A stretch of DNA of 24,920 nt from DATKYV01 sp035528275. GTDB taxonomy: Bacteria; Acidobacteriota; Terriglobia; UBA7540. The number at the start of each line of letters is the position of its first letter. The stretch's first letter is position 1. Under the pieces are notes generated by a model, which was not told where the DNA came from, searched no databases, and saw only the letters and a program-made list of their open reading frames with translations. This document shows, in pieces, positions 14,493 to 22,598 of this stretch. Location of the stretch: assembly GCA_035528275.1 (NCBI GenBank), contig DATKYV010000232.1, forward strand, positions 1 through 24,920, written 5' to 3'. The position numbers and the translations under genes are program-made.

Positions 14493-15140
14493 GTGGACGC
14501 ACGGCGGTCTGTTGATTATCCGCGGGTAGCCGTCAACCTCCCTGTCGAACTGACCTTGGCGGGGAGAACCTTCCAGGAGCGTGCCACGACGCTGGGGGGC
14601 GGAGGGATGTTTCTGGCGGTGACCACGCCCCTCGCCCCGGAAACTGAAGTCCGGATTCGCTTCCGTCCTGCGAAACATCTTCCCATTATCCAGGTAAGAT
14701 CAAAAGTGCTCTACCAGATTCCCGATCGAGGGACCGGGGTAGAGTTCACGGAAATCGATCCAGGAGACCGACAGGCCCTTCTCCGTCTCATTCTCCACCG
14801 CAGAGCCGGCAGGCGCAGGCACGCGCGGGCGAGGCTGGTTGCACAGGTCGAATGCCCCCAGTGCGTGGAGCTTGCCGTCTCCCGGGACGTCAGCGAGGGC
14901 GGGATGTTCGTTGAGACCAAAAGGCCGCTCCCCGTTGACACGGAGATCCACCTGCGTTTCAACCTCGATGACGGCGGTCCGTGTGTGGAAGCAATGGCTG
15001 AAGTCGTGTACGAAGTCGTGGGGCTGGGAATGGGCGTTCAGTTCGTTTATCTCAGTCCACGGGATGCAGTGCGCATCGGAGAATATGTGGTTCGCTCTGG
15101 CGCCCTGCCCGACCCCACGGAGGACCCGCGGGCCGCTTAG
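14493..15140 (+). CDS. Double PilZ-domain protein
   Basis: 215 residues from GTG 14493, chosen because GAGGGA lies eight bases ahead; an upstream GTG at 14460 lacks such a site and falls inside the likely promoter. PilZ domain 1 (about 5-105) has RRSVDYPR but TTLGGGG at the ligand loop, so it is degenerate. Domain 2 (about 106-205) has RRxRRRHAR-type arginines and SRDVSEGGMFVET, a canonical DxSxxG. A CPQC pair is present in domain 2. The architecture parallels the gene at 12572, suggesting duplication or a shared design. Predicted cytosolic c-di-GMP effector. Confidence 0.85.
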   Translation: MDARRSVDYPRVAVNLPVELTLAGRTFQERATTLGGGGMFLAVTTPLAPETEVRIRFRPAKHLPIIQVRSKVLYQIPDRGTGVEFTEIDPGDRQALLRLILHRRAGRRRHARARLVAQVECPQCVELAVSRDVSEGGMFVETKRPLPVDTEIHLRFNLDDGGPCVEAMAEVVYEVVGLGMGVQFVYLSPRDAVRIGEYVVRSGALPDPTEDPRAA

Positions 15141-15287
15141 CAGAAGTCCTTCTCTTTCGATTCTTCTCCACCCATTAGGCTGTCTCAAGTTGCAGTTTCT
15201 GCTCGCACCCTCCCGACGTCCACCACTGACTGAGAATCCCGCTCAACGAATTCGGATCACACCGCTGGAGCAGTCAGGTCTTTTCGC

Positions 15288-15316
15288 TTGACGATTCGCA
15301 GTGTGCTTCGGAGAAT
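15288..15316 (+). promoter_or_regulatory. Candidate promoter of the YdjM-like gene
   Basis: TTGACG (15288-15293) and GAGAAT (15311-15316) are separated by 17 bp. The start would be near 15323, leaving a very short leader before ATG 15334. This argues against the upstream GTG at 15301. Confidence 0.4.
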
Positions 15317-15333
15317 GGCTGACTCCGCCTCAT

Positions 15334-16461
15334 ATGGATACCGTGACCACAGCCATCGGGGGAGCGCTCTTGGGTCGTGCGTTGCCGGAGGATCGCCGCG
15401 GCCCGATTGGCGTCGCGGTGGTTACCCTCGCCTCGGTGGTACCGGACACGGACATCATCTTCGAGGCTTTCAACAACGACCCAATTGGAGGGCTCACTCA
15501 GCATCGGGCCATCACCCACTCGCTATTGGGCGCCGCCATCCTCGGACCGCTGCTGGCGCTGGCCTTCTGGCGCTTCGCAAAAGATAAGAAGTATTCGCGC
15601 CTCCTTCTGCTTAGTCTTCTCGGTCTGTTCTGGCACATGTTTACGGACTTGGCCACCTCCTGGGGCACCATGATCTACTATCCCTTCAACCGGGACCGTG
15701 TGGTCTGGGACCTGCTTTTCATCATCGACTTCACGTTTTCCGCCATCCTTCTCTTGCCCCACGTCGCGGCCTGGGTCTATGGCCGACCGCAAGTGGCCCT
15801 TCGGCGCGGGGGGCTGGCATGGGCGGCACTCGTCGCCTTCACCGCCCTGGTCATCACTCTGGTGTCGCCGATGTTTCGTGTGGGTTTCAATTGGGGACTT
15901 TTCGGATTGCTCAGCGCTGTCCTCGGCCTGTTTTTTCTGCTGCCCCGAATCGGCGGCTGGGGCTTTCGAACGAGCAGCGTCAAATTCTGCCGAATCGGTG
16001 TGGTATCGCTCGCCGTCTACCTCGGGGTTTGCACGGTCGCGCACTTCCGGGCGGTCGGCCCCGTGGAGGATATGGTGCGGGAGAAGAAACTCACCGTCCG
16101 CTCGCTGGGGGCGCTGCCGCAACCGCTGTCCCCGTTTCGATGGTCGGGGTTGGTGCTGACATCGGAAGGGGTCTTTCAGAGCTGGTTCAGTCTTCTTGAC
16201 TCCGGTGCTCCGCAGTTTGAGTTCTTTCCTACCGTGGAGAATGGATACGTGGCGCGCGCGCGGCGGCTTCTGGGAGTTCAGACCTACCTTTGGTTCGCGC
16301 GCTTCCCCGTGGCGTATTATCGACGCGAGGGAGACCGGCACATCGTTGATTTTGCCGACCGGAGGTTCCAGTCGCAGCAGGACCGAAACCCCGGCTTTGT
16401 CTACCGCGTGGTCTTCGACTCGGCTGGGAAGGTGCTGTCGAACGGATTTCCTGGGCGCTGA
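15334..16461 (+). CDS. YdjM-like (DUF457) integral membrane, predicted metal-dependent hydrolase
   Basis: 375 residues. The N-terminal half matches the YdjM/LexA-regulated membrane hydrolase family: MDTVTTAIGGALLG, the acidic motif VVPDTDIIFE, QHRAITHSLLG and LFWHMFTDLATSWG, giving conserved His and Asp residues near the membrane. About five to six hydrophobic segments reach residue ~250. The C-terminal ~120 residues are a soluble beta-rich domain (VRSLGALPQPLSPFRWSGLV, RRFQSQQDRNPGFVYRVVFD). The biochemical activity of the family is not established; the catalytic label is by motif only. The gene is alone between the PilZ region and the nar remnants. Confidence 0.85.
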   Translation: MDTVTTAIGGALLGRALPEDRRGPIGVAVVTLASVVPDTDIIFEAFNNDPIGGLTQHRAITHSLLGAAILGPLLALAFWRFAKDKKYSRLLLLSLLGLFWHMFTDLATSWGTMIYYPFNRDRVVWDLLFIIDFTFSAILLLPHVAAWVYGRPQVALRRGGLAWAALVAFTALVITLVSPMFRVGFNWGLFGLLSAVLGLFFLLPRIGGWGFRTSSVKFCRIGVVSLAVYLGVCTVAHFRAVGPVEDMVREKKLTVRSLGALPQPLSPFRWSGLVLTSEGVFQSWFSLLDSGAPQFEFFPTVENGYVARARRLLGVQTYLWFARFPVAYYRREGDRHIVDFADRRFQSQQDRNPGFVYRVVFDSAGKVLSNGFPGR

Positions 16462-17034
16462 GTTTGAGGATCCGATTACGAAGATCTCGATGCTCTGAGA
16501 CTCGCCGCGCAGATGTTGGTGGATAAATTCCAACGCGCGGCCTACGCCGTCCTCGATCTAAATCCCTCATCCATCCCCCACCTCTGGCGACTGTTCCTCC
16601 GTCAGAAGCATGCTCCGAATACGCCAAGGATTCTCTTGCTCGACAGCCTGGAATCGAAGTCCCAGGAAAAGGCTCGCGCCCTGGGTGACGCATTCTCTCA
16701 GCGTTGCCGCTGTTTTCCAGCGCCGATGGCCAGCTACTCCATTTGGATTCAGTAAATTACCTGCCCATGCTGTGTGAGCCTCTCCATTAGTCCTGAGCAC
16801 CAAACACACCAATCATGGTCAGGCTGAAGGCGGAATGTCGCGCACTGACTCAGACAAACGTCCCATGCCATGTGACATTTCATCTGTTGGTCTTGGTCAG
16901 GAAGAAGCGATATCTGGACCTGTGGATAGGGAAGTCCGTTTTTCGAGTTAGATCTGATGCTTTCTCGTCCTTGTACTTATGCAATTCGAGCGCTGACATT
17001 TTTGGCGATGCAGCCTCCGGGGAAATTGACCCGC
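16462..17034. other. Gene-poor stretch before the nar remnants
   Basis: About 570 bp in which several short open frames exist on both strands, but none has a recognisable domain, a convincing ribosome site or family-like composition. From about 16755 the base composition is visibly more AT-rich than the neighbours. It ends where narG similarity begins abruptly, so it probably contains a deletion or rearrangement junction. Confidence 0.6.
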
Positions 17035-18805
17035 GCACGCGAGGTATCCGAGCGCGAAGGCATTCCGAGGCGGACTCGAGGGACAGTATCCGAAGGACTA
17101 CAACGATGAAGACCAGCCCTTCACCCCCGCCTGGACGGAGAAGTACACCGGAATTGGCCGTGATGTTCTGATTCGTTTCGCCCGCGAGTGGGGAAAGACG
17201 GCGGAACTAACTCGGGGCAAGTGCCTCATCATCATCGGAGCGGGGATTAACCACTGGTACCACAACAACCTGATGTACCGGGCGGCGATTCACGCCCTGA
17301 TGTTCTGCGGATGCGTTGGGGTAAACGGCGGCGGGCTGGCCCATTACGTTGGGCAGGAAAAGCTCGCCCCCATGGAGTCGTGGTCGTCCATCGCTTTTGC
17401 CCGCGACTGGTTTCCGGCCGTGCGCCTGCAAAACGCGCCGAGCTGGCATTACGTGCACACCGACCAGTGGCGGTACGAAAAGGGATTTCGCGACTACCAC
17501 ACCGTCCCGGACGGCAACGGGTCGGGTTCGCTCGCGCAAGGACACACGATTGACCTTCAGGCGCGCGCGGTACGCAGCGCCTGGCTGCCGTTCTATCCCC
17601 AGTTCAACAAGAACCCGCTGGAGTTGGTGAAAGAAGCGGAAGCCGCCGCCGCCGGCAGTCCCGAGAAAATAGCCGACTACACCGTCCAGCAGCTCAAGGA
17701 AGGCAAGCTCAAGTTTTCCGTCGAGGACCCGGACGCCGCGGAGAACTGGCCGCGCGTCTGGTTCATCTGGCGAGGTAACGTGCTGATGTCCAGCGGCAAG
17801 GGCCACGAATATTTCCTGAAGCACTACCTGGGGACCCACACCAATGCCATCGCCGAAGACTTGGCGCAAGACGACGTCAAGGAAGTCACCTGGCACGAGA
17901 AAGCCCCGCAAGGGAAGATGGACTTGGTCGTCGACCTGAACTTTCGCATGGATACCTCGGCGCTTTATTCCGACATCGTGCTTCCCGCCGCCACCTGGTA
18001 CGAGAAGGTCTTCTACAACTGGTTCACCGGCAAGTCGGAGAAGTGCATCTTGTGCTTTCCTCGCATCGAGACCGGCCAGGCGCCCGCTTGTTTCCATTCC
18101 TGCGTGGGGCGCATTCGCTACCTGGGAGTGCTGCTCTATGACGCGGAGCGCATCGCGGAAGTCACCGCAAGGCCGAACGACGAACTGATCGATGCGTACC
18201 GTTCCATCGTCCTTGATCCTTTCGATCCCGAAGTGATTGAGGCGGCGCGCCGGAACGGCATTCACGATTCGGTTATCGAGTCGGCGCAGAAGTCGCCGGT
18301 CTACAAGTTCGTCAAGGTTTGGAGGATCGCCTTGCCGCCGCACATCGAGTTCCGGACTCTGCCCATGCTCTTCTACGTGCCTCCGATGTCGCCGGTGATG
18401 GCGAGCAAGGAGGGCGCCACCGTGAACCACGTTTCCCAGGATTTGTTCCACGACATCGACCAGGCGCGCGTTCCCATGAAGTTCCTGGCCAATCTCTTCG
18501 GCGCCGGGCACGAGGCGAAGGTGCGCTACGCGTTGCGGAAGCAGAAAGCCGTCCGCTGGTACCGGCGGACGCTCACCGTCGGCGATGTGGATAGGACAAC
18601 TGCGGAACGGATGCTGCGCGAAGCGGAGTGCTCGGTCGAAGAAGCCGAAGCCATCTATCGGTTGACATCACTTTGCACTTTCGAGGACCGCTTCGTCATT
18701 CCTCCCTCTCACCGCGAAGAAGCGTTGCAGATGCTCGAAGACCCCATGGAGCACCTGGAGAGCGCCGGCTTCGGCTTCCTCGAAGAGCCACGGAGGGGCC
18801 TGTGA
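17035..18805 (+). pseudogene. narG-narH: Chimeric remnant: internal narG fragment fused in frame to narH 3' half
   Basis: From about 17035 the sequence reads like the middle of respiratory nitrate reductase alpha (GIPRG-LEGQYPKDYNDED, FTPAWTEKYTGI, IIIGAGINHWYHNNLMYR, GGGLAHYVGQEKL, SSGKGHEYFLKHYLGT, LYSDIVLPAATWYEK). An apparent one-base insertion near 17066-17072 breaks this frame at its start. At about 18001-18009 the protein switches without a frame change to the NarH beta subunit (VFYNWFTGKSEKCILCFPRIE, CVGRIRYLGVLLYDA, LPPHIEFRTLPMLFYVPP, FEDRFVIPPSHRE). Compared with E. coli from memory, about 480 N-terminal and 400 C-terminal NarG residues and the first ~230 of NarH are missing. The [4Fe-4S] ligand CxxC...C set nearest the junction remains. 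The open chimera (510 codons from ATG 17273) could still be translated but cannot be a nitrate reductase. Confidence 0.85.
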
Positions 18806-20187
18806 TCGAAATCGTCCGGCTGTACGACACATTCGCCGATTTGTTGAAGTATCCCGGCGAAGGCTACCCGCAAACCGTCGAACGATGTCGGCTGGCGCTT
18901 GAGGAAGTCAACGCCGAAGCGGCGGGATTGCTGGCGGACTTCAACGAACAGATCCGTGGATGGGACACCACTCAAATCGAGGAGGTGTTCGTTCAGACCT
19001 TCGACCTTAATCCGGTCTGCGCTCTCGAAGTGGGATGGCATCTGTTCGGCGACACCTACGATCGCGGGGCGTTTCTTACGACCGGCGGGCGCAAGCCTTT
19101 CCTGGTTCTCCTTTCGCTCTCCGTTGTCGGGATGCTTGGATTGTTCCTGGTCATCCACCTGCTCTACCCGGCGAGGATGACCCCTGACTTGTATCCGCTT
19201 CTGCTTCTGCTGGGAGTGCTCTCCGGTTGCGGAATCGCCACGTTCTCTGTGGGCATCAGTCAGGTGGCCTACTGGTTCCCTCAGACCCGGCAGGGGAGCG
19301 TGCTCGGCACCTACGCCGGTGTCGGCAACATCGCGCCGGGACTATTCTCGTTTCTCCTTCCCATCGCGCTGAGTTCATGGGGATTGGCGGGCTCGTATCT
19401 TGCCTGGCTGATTTTCCTTGTGGTAGGAACTTCGCTTTACGCCCTGGCGGGGCGGAACGCCTGGTACTTCCAATTGCTGGCAAATGGCAAGGACCGCGAG
19501 CAGGCTCGACAAGAAGCTAGCAATCACGGCCAGGAGCTTTTCCCCGCGGGGAATCTCCGTTACAGCCTGGGCCTTTCGGCCCGTGTCTGGAAGACCTGGT
19601 TCTTGGTCGGCATCTACTTCACCACGTTCGGCGGATTCATCGCGCTCACCGCGTGACTTCCCACCTACTGGCAGTCATTTTTCGCGGCCACAGCCGTCGC
19701 CGCCGGAATGTTGACCGCGTTGTATTCGATCCTCACCTCGGTCATACGAATTGCAGGAGGAGCCATCTCCGACCGCCTGGGTGGTGAGAACACCGCCCTC
19801 CTGGCGCTTTCAACCATGCTCGTGGGGGCGGTCCTGATGACCGCCTCTCACAACTTCGCGCTTTCCGTGGTGGCGGAAATTCTGCTCGGCTTGGGAATGG
19901 GCGTGAGCAACGCCGCGGTGTTCAAACTGGTTCCCCAGGAAGTTCCCAAAGCGGTGGGGGGAGCGGCGGGATGGGTGGGAGGTCTCGGCGCGTTTGGCGG
20001 GTTTGCCGTGCCGCCGGTGATGGGAGTTTTCGTCCGGCAGTTTGGCGACGCGGGTTACGCAACCGGATTTGTGGTTTTCATCTTCCTGGCAGTCCTCTCG
20101 CTCTTTTTGGCGGCGACCTTGAAGCGCGCGCATGCCAGACGATTGCAGGAATCGCCGGCCAGCGCCGGTAATCCCAAGCCCGCATAG
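18802..20187 (+). pseudogene. narJ-narK: Chimeric remnant: narJ 5' part fused in frame to narK 3' part, with in-frame TGA
   Basis: GTG 18802 overlaps the narH stop (GTGA) and has GGAGGGG upstream, a normal narH/narJ arrangement. The first ~92 codons are NarJ, the nitrate reductase chaperone (LYDTFADLLKYPGEGYP, LNPVCALEVGWHLFGDTYDRGAFL). At about 19077-19090 the protein becomes a NarK-type MFS nitrate/nitrite transporter (SGCGIATFSVGISQVAYWFP, GSVLGTYAGVGNIAPGLFSF). TGA at 19654-19656 interrupts GGFIALTA-LPTYWQSF where Trp (TGG) is expected. The same frame then continues (IRIAGGAISDRLGG, GVSNAAVFKLVPQEVP) to 20187. The narJ 3' part, narI and the first NarK helices are absent, consistent with one deletion. 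Neither protein should be functional. Confidence 0.85.
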
Positions 20188-20215
20188 GAGAGCTCAGCGA
20201 ACAGGGAAGCGTTGC

Positions 20216-20869
20216 ATGAGTAGCCGGATCATGACGGTGGTTCTGCTGGTTGGGTTGTTTTTCAGCCTGCTGGCTCTGGTTCCCGGGATACGCGGGCTTC
20301 GGCTGCCGGGGAATCAGCAAGGCTATGAACCGCTCCAGCCCATCGCCTTTTCGCACCGGCTGCACGCGGGAGAGATGCAGATCTCCTGCCTCTACTGCCA
20401 CAGCGGGGCGGAGAAAAGTCGGCACGCCGGGATTCCCGCCGCAAGTGTCTGCATGAATTGCCACAAATACGTCACCGCGCCGCTGGGCGCGATTCGAGCC
20501 GAAGACGAGTCGGCGAAGAAGGAAAAACGCCAGCGACACCACATTATTTCTCCCGAATTACAGAAGCTTTATAACGCGCTGGCGCTTGACGAGAAGATGC
20601 AGGCGGATTCAGCGAAGCAGCCCACGCTCATCGCCTGGATGAAGGTTCACAACCTGCCGGATTTTGCCTACTTCGATCACCGAGGCCACGTGGACGCCGG
20701 GGTTACTTGCCAGCAGTGTCACGGGCCGGTGGAGACGATGGAGAAGATGCGTCAGGTGGAAGACCTCACCATGGGGTGGTGCGTCAACTGTCACCGGGAA
20801 GCGAATCGCGTGGGCGTGGCGGGGAAGACTGTTCAAGCTTCCACGGATTGTGCGACCTGTCATTACTGA
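20216..20869 (+). CDS. Membrane-anchored pentahaem cytochrome c (ActA-like)
   Basis: 217 residues. One N-terminal hydrophobic anchor (IMTVVLLVGLFFSLLALVPGI) precedes five CxxCH haem-attachment motifs: CLYCH, CMNCH, CQQCH, CVNCH and CATCH. Additional His residues (FSHRLH, FDHRGH) could be distal ligands. Size, anchor and five haems match ActA of alternative complex III, as does the ActB-like gene that follows after 9 bp. The gene looks intact: ATG 20216 with AGGGAAG upstream. It would face the periplasm and pass electrons between a quinol-oxidising complex and an acceptor. Since the rest of the complex is truncated here, its present role is doubtful. A nitrate-reductase-associated cytochrome is the alternative reading. 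Confidence 0.85.
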   Translation: MSSRIMTVVLLVGLFFSLLALVPGIRGLRLPGNQQGYEPLQPIAFSHRLHAGEMQISCLYCHSGAEKSRHAGIPAASVCMNCHKYVTAPLGAIRAEDESAKKEKRQRHHIISPELQKLYNALALDEKMQADSAKQPTLIAWMKVHNLPDFAYFDHRGHVDAGVTCQQCHGPVETMEKMRQVEDLTMGWCVNCHREANRVGVAGKTVQASTDCATCHY

Positions 20870-20878
20870 GGAATCAGA

Positions 20879-21243
20879 ATGTCCGGGAACGACTCGAAGA
20901 AATACTGGAAGAGTCTGGACGAGCGCGACGCGGGATTTCCGGTCGCATCCGAGAACGAATTTCCCGAGATTCCTTCGGCTGAGGAATCTCAACTCGGCCG
21001 CAGAGACTTCCTCAAGGCCGCGGGATTCGTTTTTGCCGGGTCGGTTTTGACCGGATGCTCGCCCGCGCCGGTGGAAAAGGCGATTCCTTTTCTCATCCAG
21101 CCCGAAGAGGTGATTCCGGGTCGCGCCTACTTCTATGCCTCGACGTGCGGCGCATGCAGCGCTGGGTGCGGCCTGCTGGTGAAAAACCGCGACGGGCGGC
21201 CCATCAAGCTGGAAGGCAACTCCATCGAATCTGAACCCTCGAT
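20879..21243 (+). pseudogene. 5' remnant of an ActB-like Tat-exported molybdopterin-family subunit
   Basis: ATG 20879 (GAGGAA upstream) starts a product with the extended Tat domain of this family (KYWKSLDE), then the twin-arginine signal GRRDFLKAAGFVFAGSVLTGC and the beginning of the molybdopterin-oxidoreductase-like domain (QPEEVIPGRAYFYAST, CGACSAGCG with Cys ligands, NRDGRPIKLEGN). Similarity ends near 21225-21243, about 120 codons into a protein normally near 1,000. The frame then runs open without a family match to 22210, overlapping the next gene by about 820 bp in another frame; that extension is not a real domain. Truncation by deletion is inferred. Confidence 0.85.
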
Positions 21244-21392
21244 AATCATTCTCCCGGCGGAAGCTCTCGGATGCTTTGCATCCGTATTGTCGTGTTACCA
21301 TGTCGCGATTGGCGGTAGCGCTCTCGCCGGCGCTTTCGGGGTCACGGTGCCGTTGACGAGAGACGACGTGCAGTTGAGGGAACGAGGAGAAG

Positions 21393-22556
21393 ATGGCGGA
21401 ACAAGAATCCCGCACTCAGAGCTCAACGTGGAGCCGCTGGCTGTTGGCGGTGAGCGGCATTTGCCTGTTTGGCTTTTTAGCGGCTTGGGCGCTCGGCATC
21501 AAGGCGTTCATCGGGCCTCCGTTCATCTTGATGCTTGCGACGCTGGCGATATACTTTCAGACCAAGCCCTCCCTCAAGGTCTTTACGTTCACCTTCTGGG
21601 TTTTCGCGTTCACCGCCGCGGCTCTGTTCTACCCCGTGGCCTTTTTCAGTTGGGGAGGCTTCGAGCTGAAGCGGCTCAACGTTCCCTTGATTCAACTCAT
21701 CATGTTCGGCATGGGCGCAAGCCTCAGCTTCGGCGACTTCGCCCGCGCCGTGAAGATGCCCAAGGCTGTGTTGATTGGAATGCTCCTGCAATTCACTGTG
21801 ATGCCCCTTGCCGGTTGGAGCGTCGCTCACGTGTTCGGCTTCGAACCCGAAGTGGCGGCGGGGGTGATTCTCATCGGATCGTGCTCGGGAGGAGTGGCGT
21901 CGAACGTCATGGCCTACCTGGCGCGCGCCAACGTGGCGCTCTCCGTCACCATGACCGCCTGCTCCACCTTGCTGGCGCCGTTGATGACACCCACGGCGAT
22001 GAAAATTCTGGCGGGAAGACTGGTGCCGATTCCGTTTATGGGGATGATGATTTCCATCATCAAGATGGTCATCCTGCCGATCGTCGCCGGGCTGATCGCC
22101 AACTGGCTGCTTCATGGGCGGCGCAAGTGGCTCGACCGGATTCTCCCCGTGGTTTCCATGGCCGCCATCTGCTTCATCATCGCCATCATCGCCGCGAATT
22201 CCCGGAATGAGCTTTTGACCGCTGGATTCCTGCTCATCGGCGCCGCCGCGGTTCACAACACGATTGGGTATACGCTCGGATACTTCGGGGCGCGCGCTGC
22301 GCGGCTCAGCGAGATCGATTGCCGGACGGTTGCCCTTGAAGTCGGCATGCAAAATGGCGGGATGGCTGTGGGATTGGCTATTGATGTCCTGAAGAGCACC
22401 AACGCGGCCCTCGCTCCCGCGATTTTTGGGACGTGGATGAACGTCTCCGGGTCAACGCTCGCTTCCTGGTGGCGGGAGAGCATTCCGCCGGATGCTCACG
22501 CGGACCAGGCGGAAAAGACTAAAGAGCCCGAGCGCATCGAAGCGTTGCCCACTTAG
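21393..22556 (+). CDS. BASS-family sodium-dependent organic-anion symporter
   Basis: 387 residues with about ten hydrophobic helices. Typical bile acid:sodium symporter (BASS) stretches are present: LIMFGMGASLSFGDFARAV, GSCSGGVASNVMAYLARANVALSVTMT (the helix-crossing sodium/substrate site) and RTVALEVGMQNGGMAVGLA. The ATG is preceded by GAGGAGA. Relatives carry bile acids, pantoate, pyruvate or other organic acids, so the substrate cannot be named. The N-terminal ~80 residues add two to three helices before the usual core. It converges on the nitrilase gene, with 42 bp between stops. It is immediately downstream of the deletion point in the actB-like gene. Confidence 0.9.
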   Translation: MAEQESRTQSSTWSRWLLAVSGICLFGFLAAWALGIKAFIGPPFILMLATLAIYFQTKPSLKVFTFTFWVFAFTAAALFYPVAFFSWGGFELKRLNVPLIQLIMFGMGASLSFGDFARAVKMPKAVLIGMLLQFTVMPLAGWSVAHVFGFEPEVAAGVILIGSCSGGVASNVMAYLARANVALSVTMTACSTLLAPLMTPTAMKILAGRLVPIPFMGMMISIIKMVILPIVAGLIANWLLHGRRKWLDRILPVVSMAAICFIIAIIAANSRNELLTAGFLLIGAAAVHNTIGYTLGYFGARAARLSEIDCRTVALEVGMQNGGMAVGLAIDVLKSTNAALAPAIFGTWMNVSGSTLASWWRESIPPDAHADQAEKTKEPERIEALPT

Positions 22557-22598
22557 TGAGCCGTCTTCATTTGACAGAGGAATTGGTCAGCGATGTCT

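Noticed and set aside
16815..17171. 118-codon plus-strand open frame before the nar remnant
   Set aside because: No domain or ribosome site. Its 3' part overlaps narG sequence in another frame.
17207..18511. 434-codon minus-strand open frame opposite the nar remnant
   Set aside because: The plus strand shows clear NarG and NarH sequence. The antisense frame is an artefact of GC-rich codon usage.
19654..19656. TGA as selenocysteine or as a reassigned Trp codon
   Set aside because: The expected residue is Trp rather than Cys or Sec, no SECIS-like hairpin is obvious just downstream, and TGA ends several normal genes in this window. A nonsense mutation in a fused remnant is simpler.
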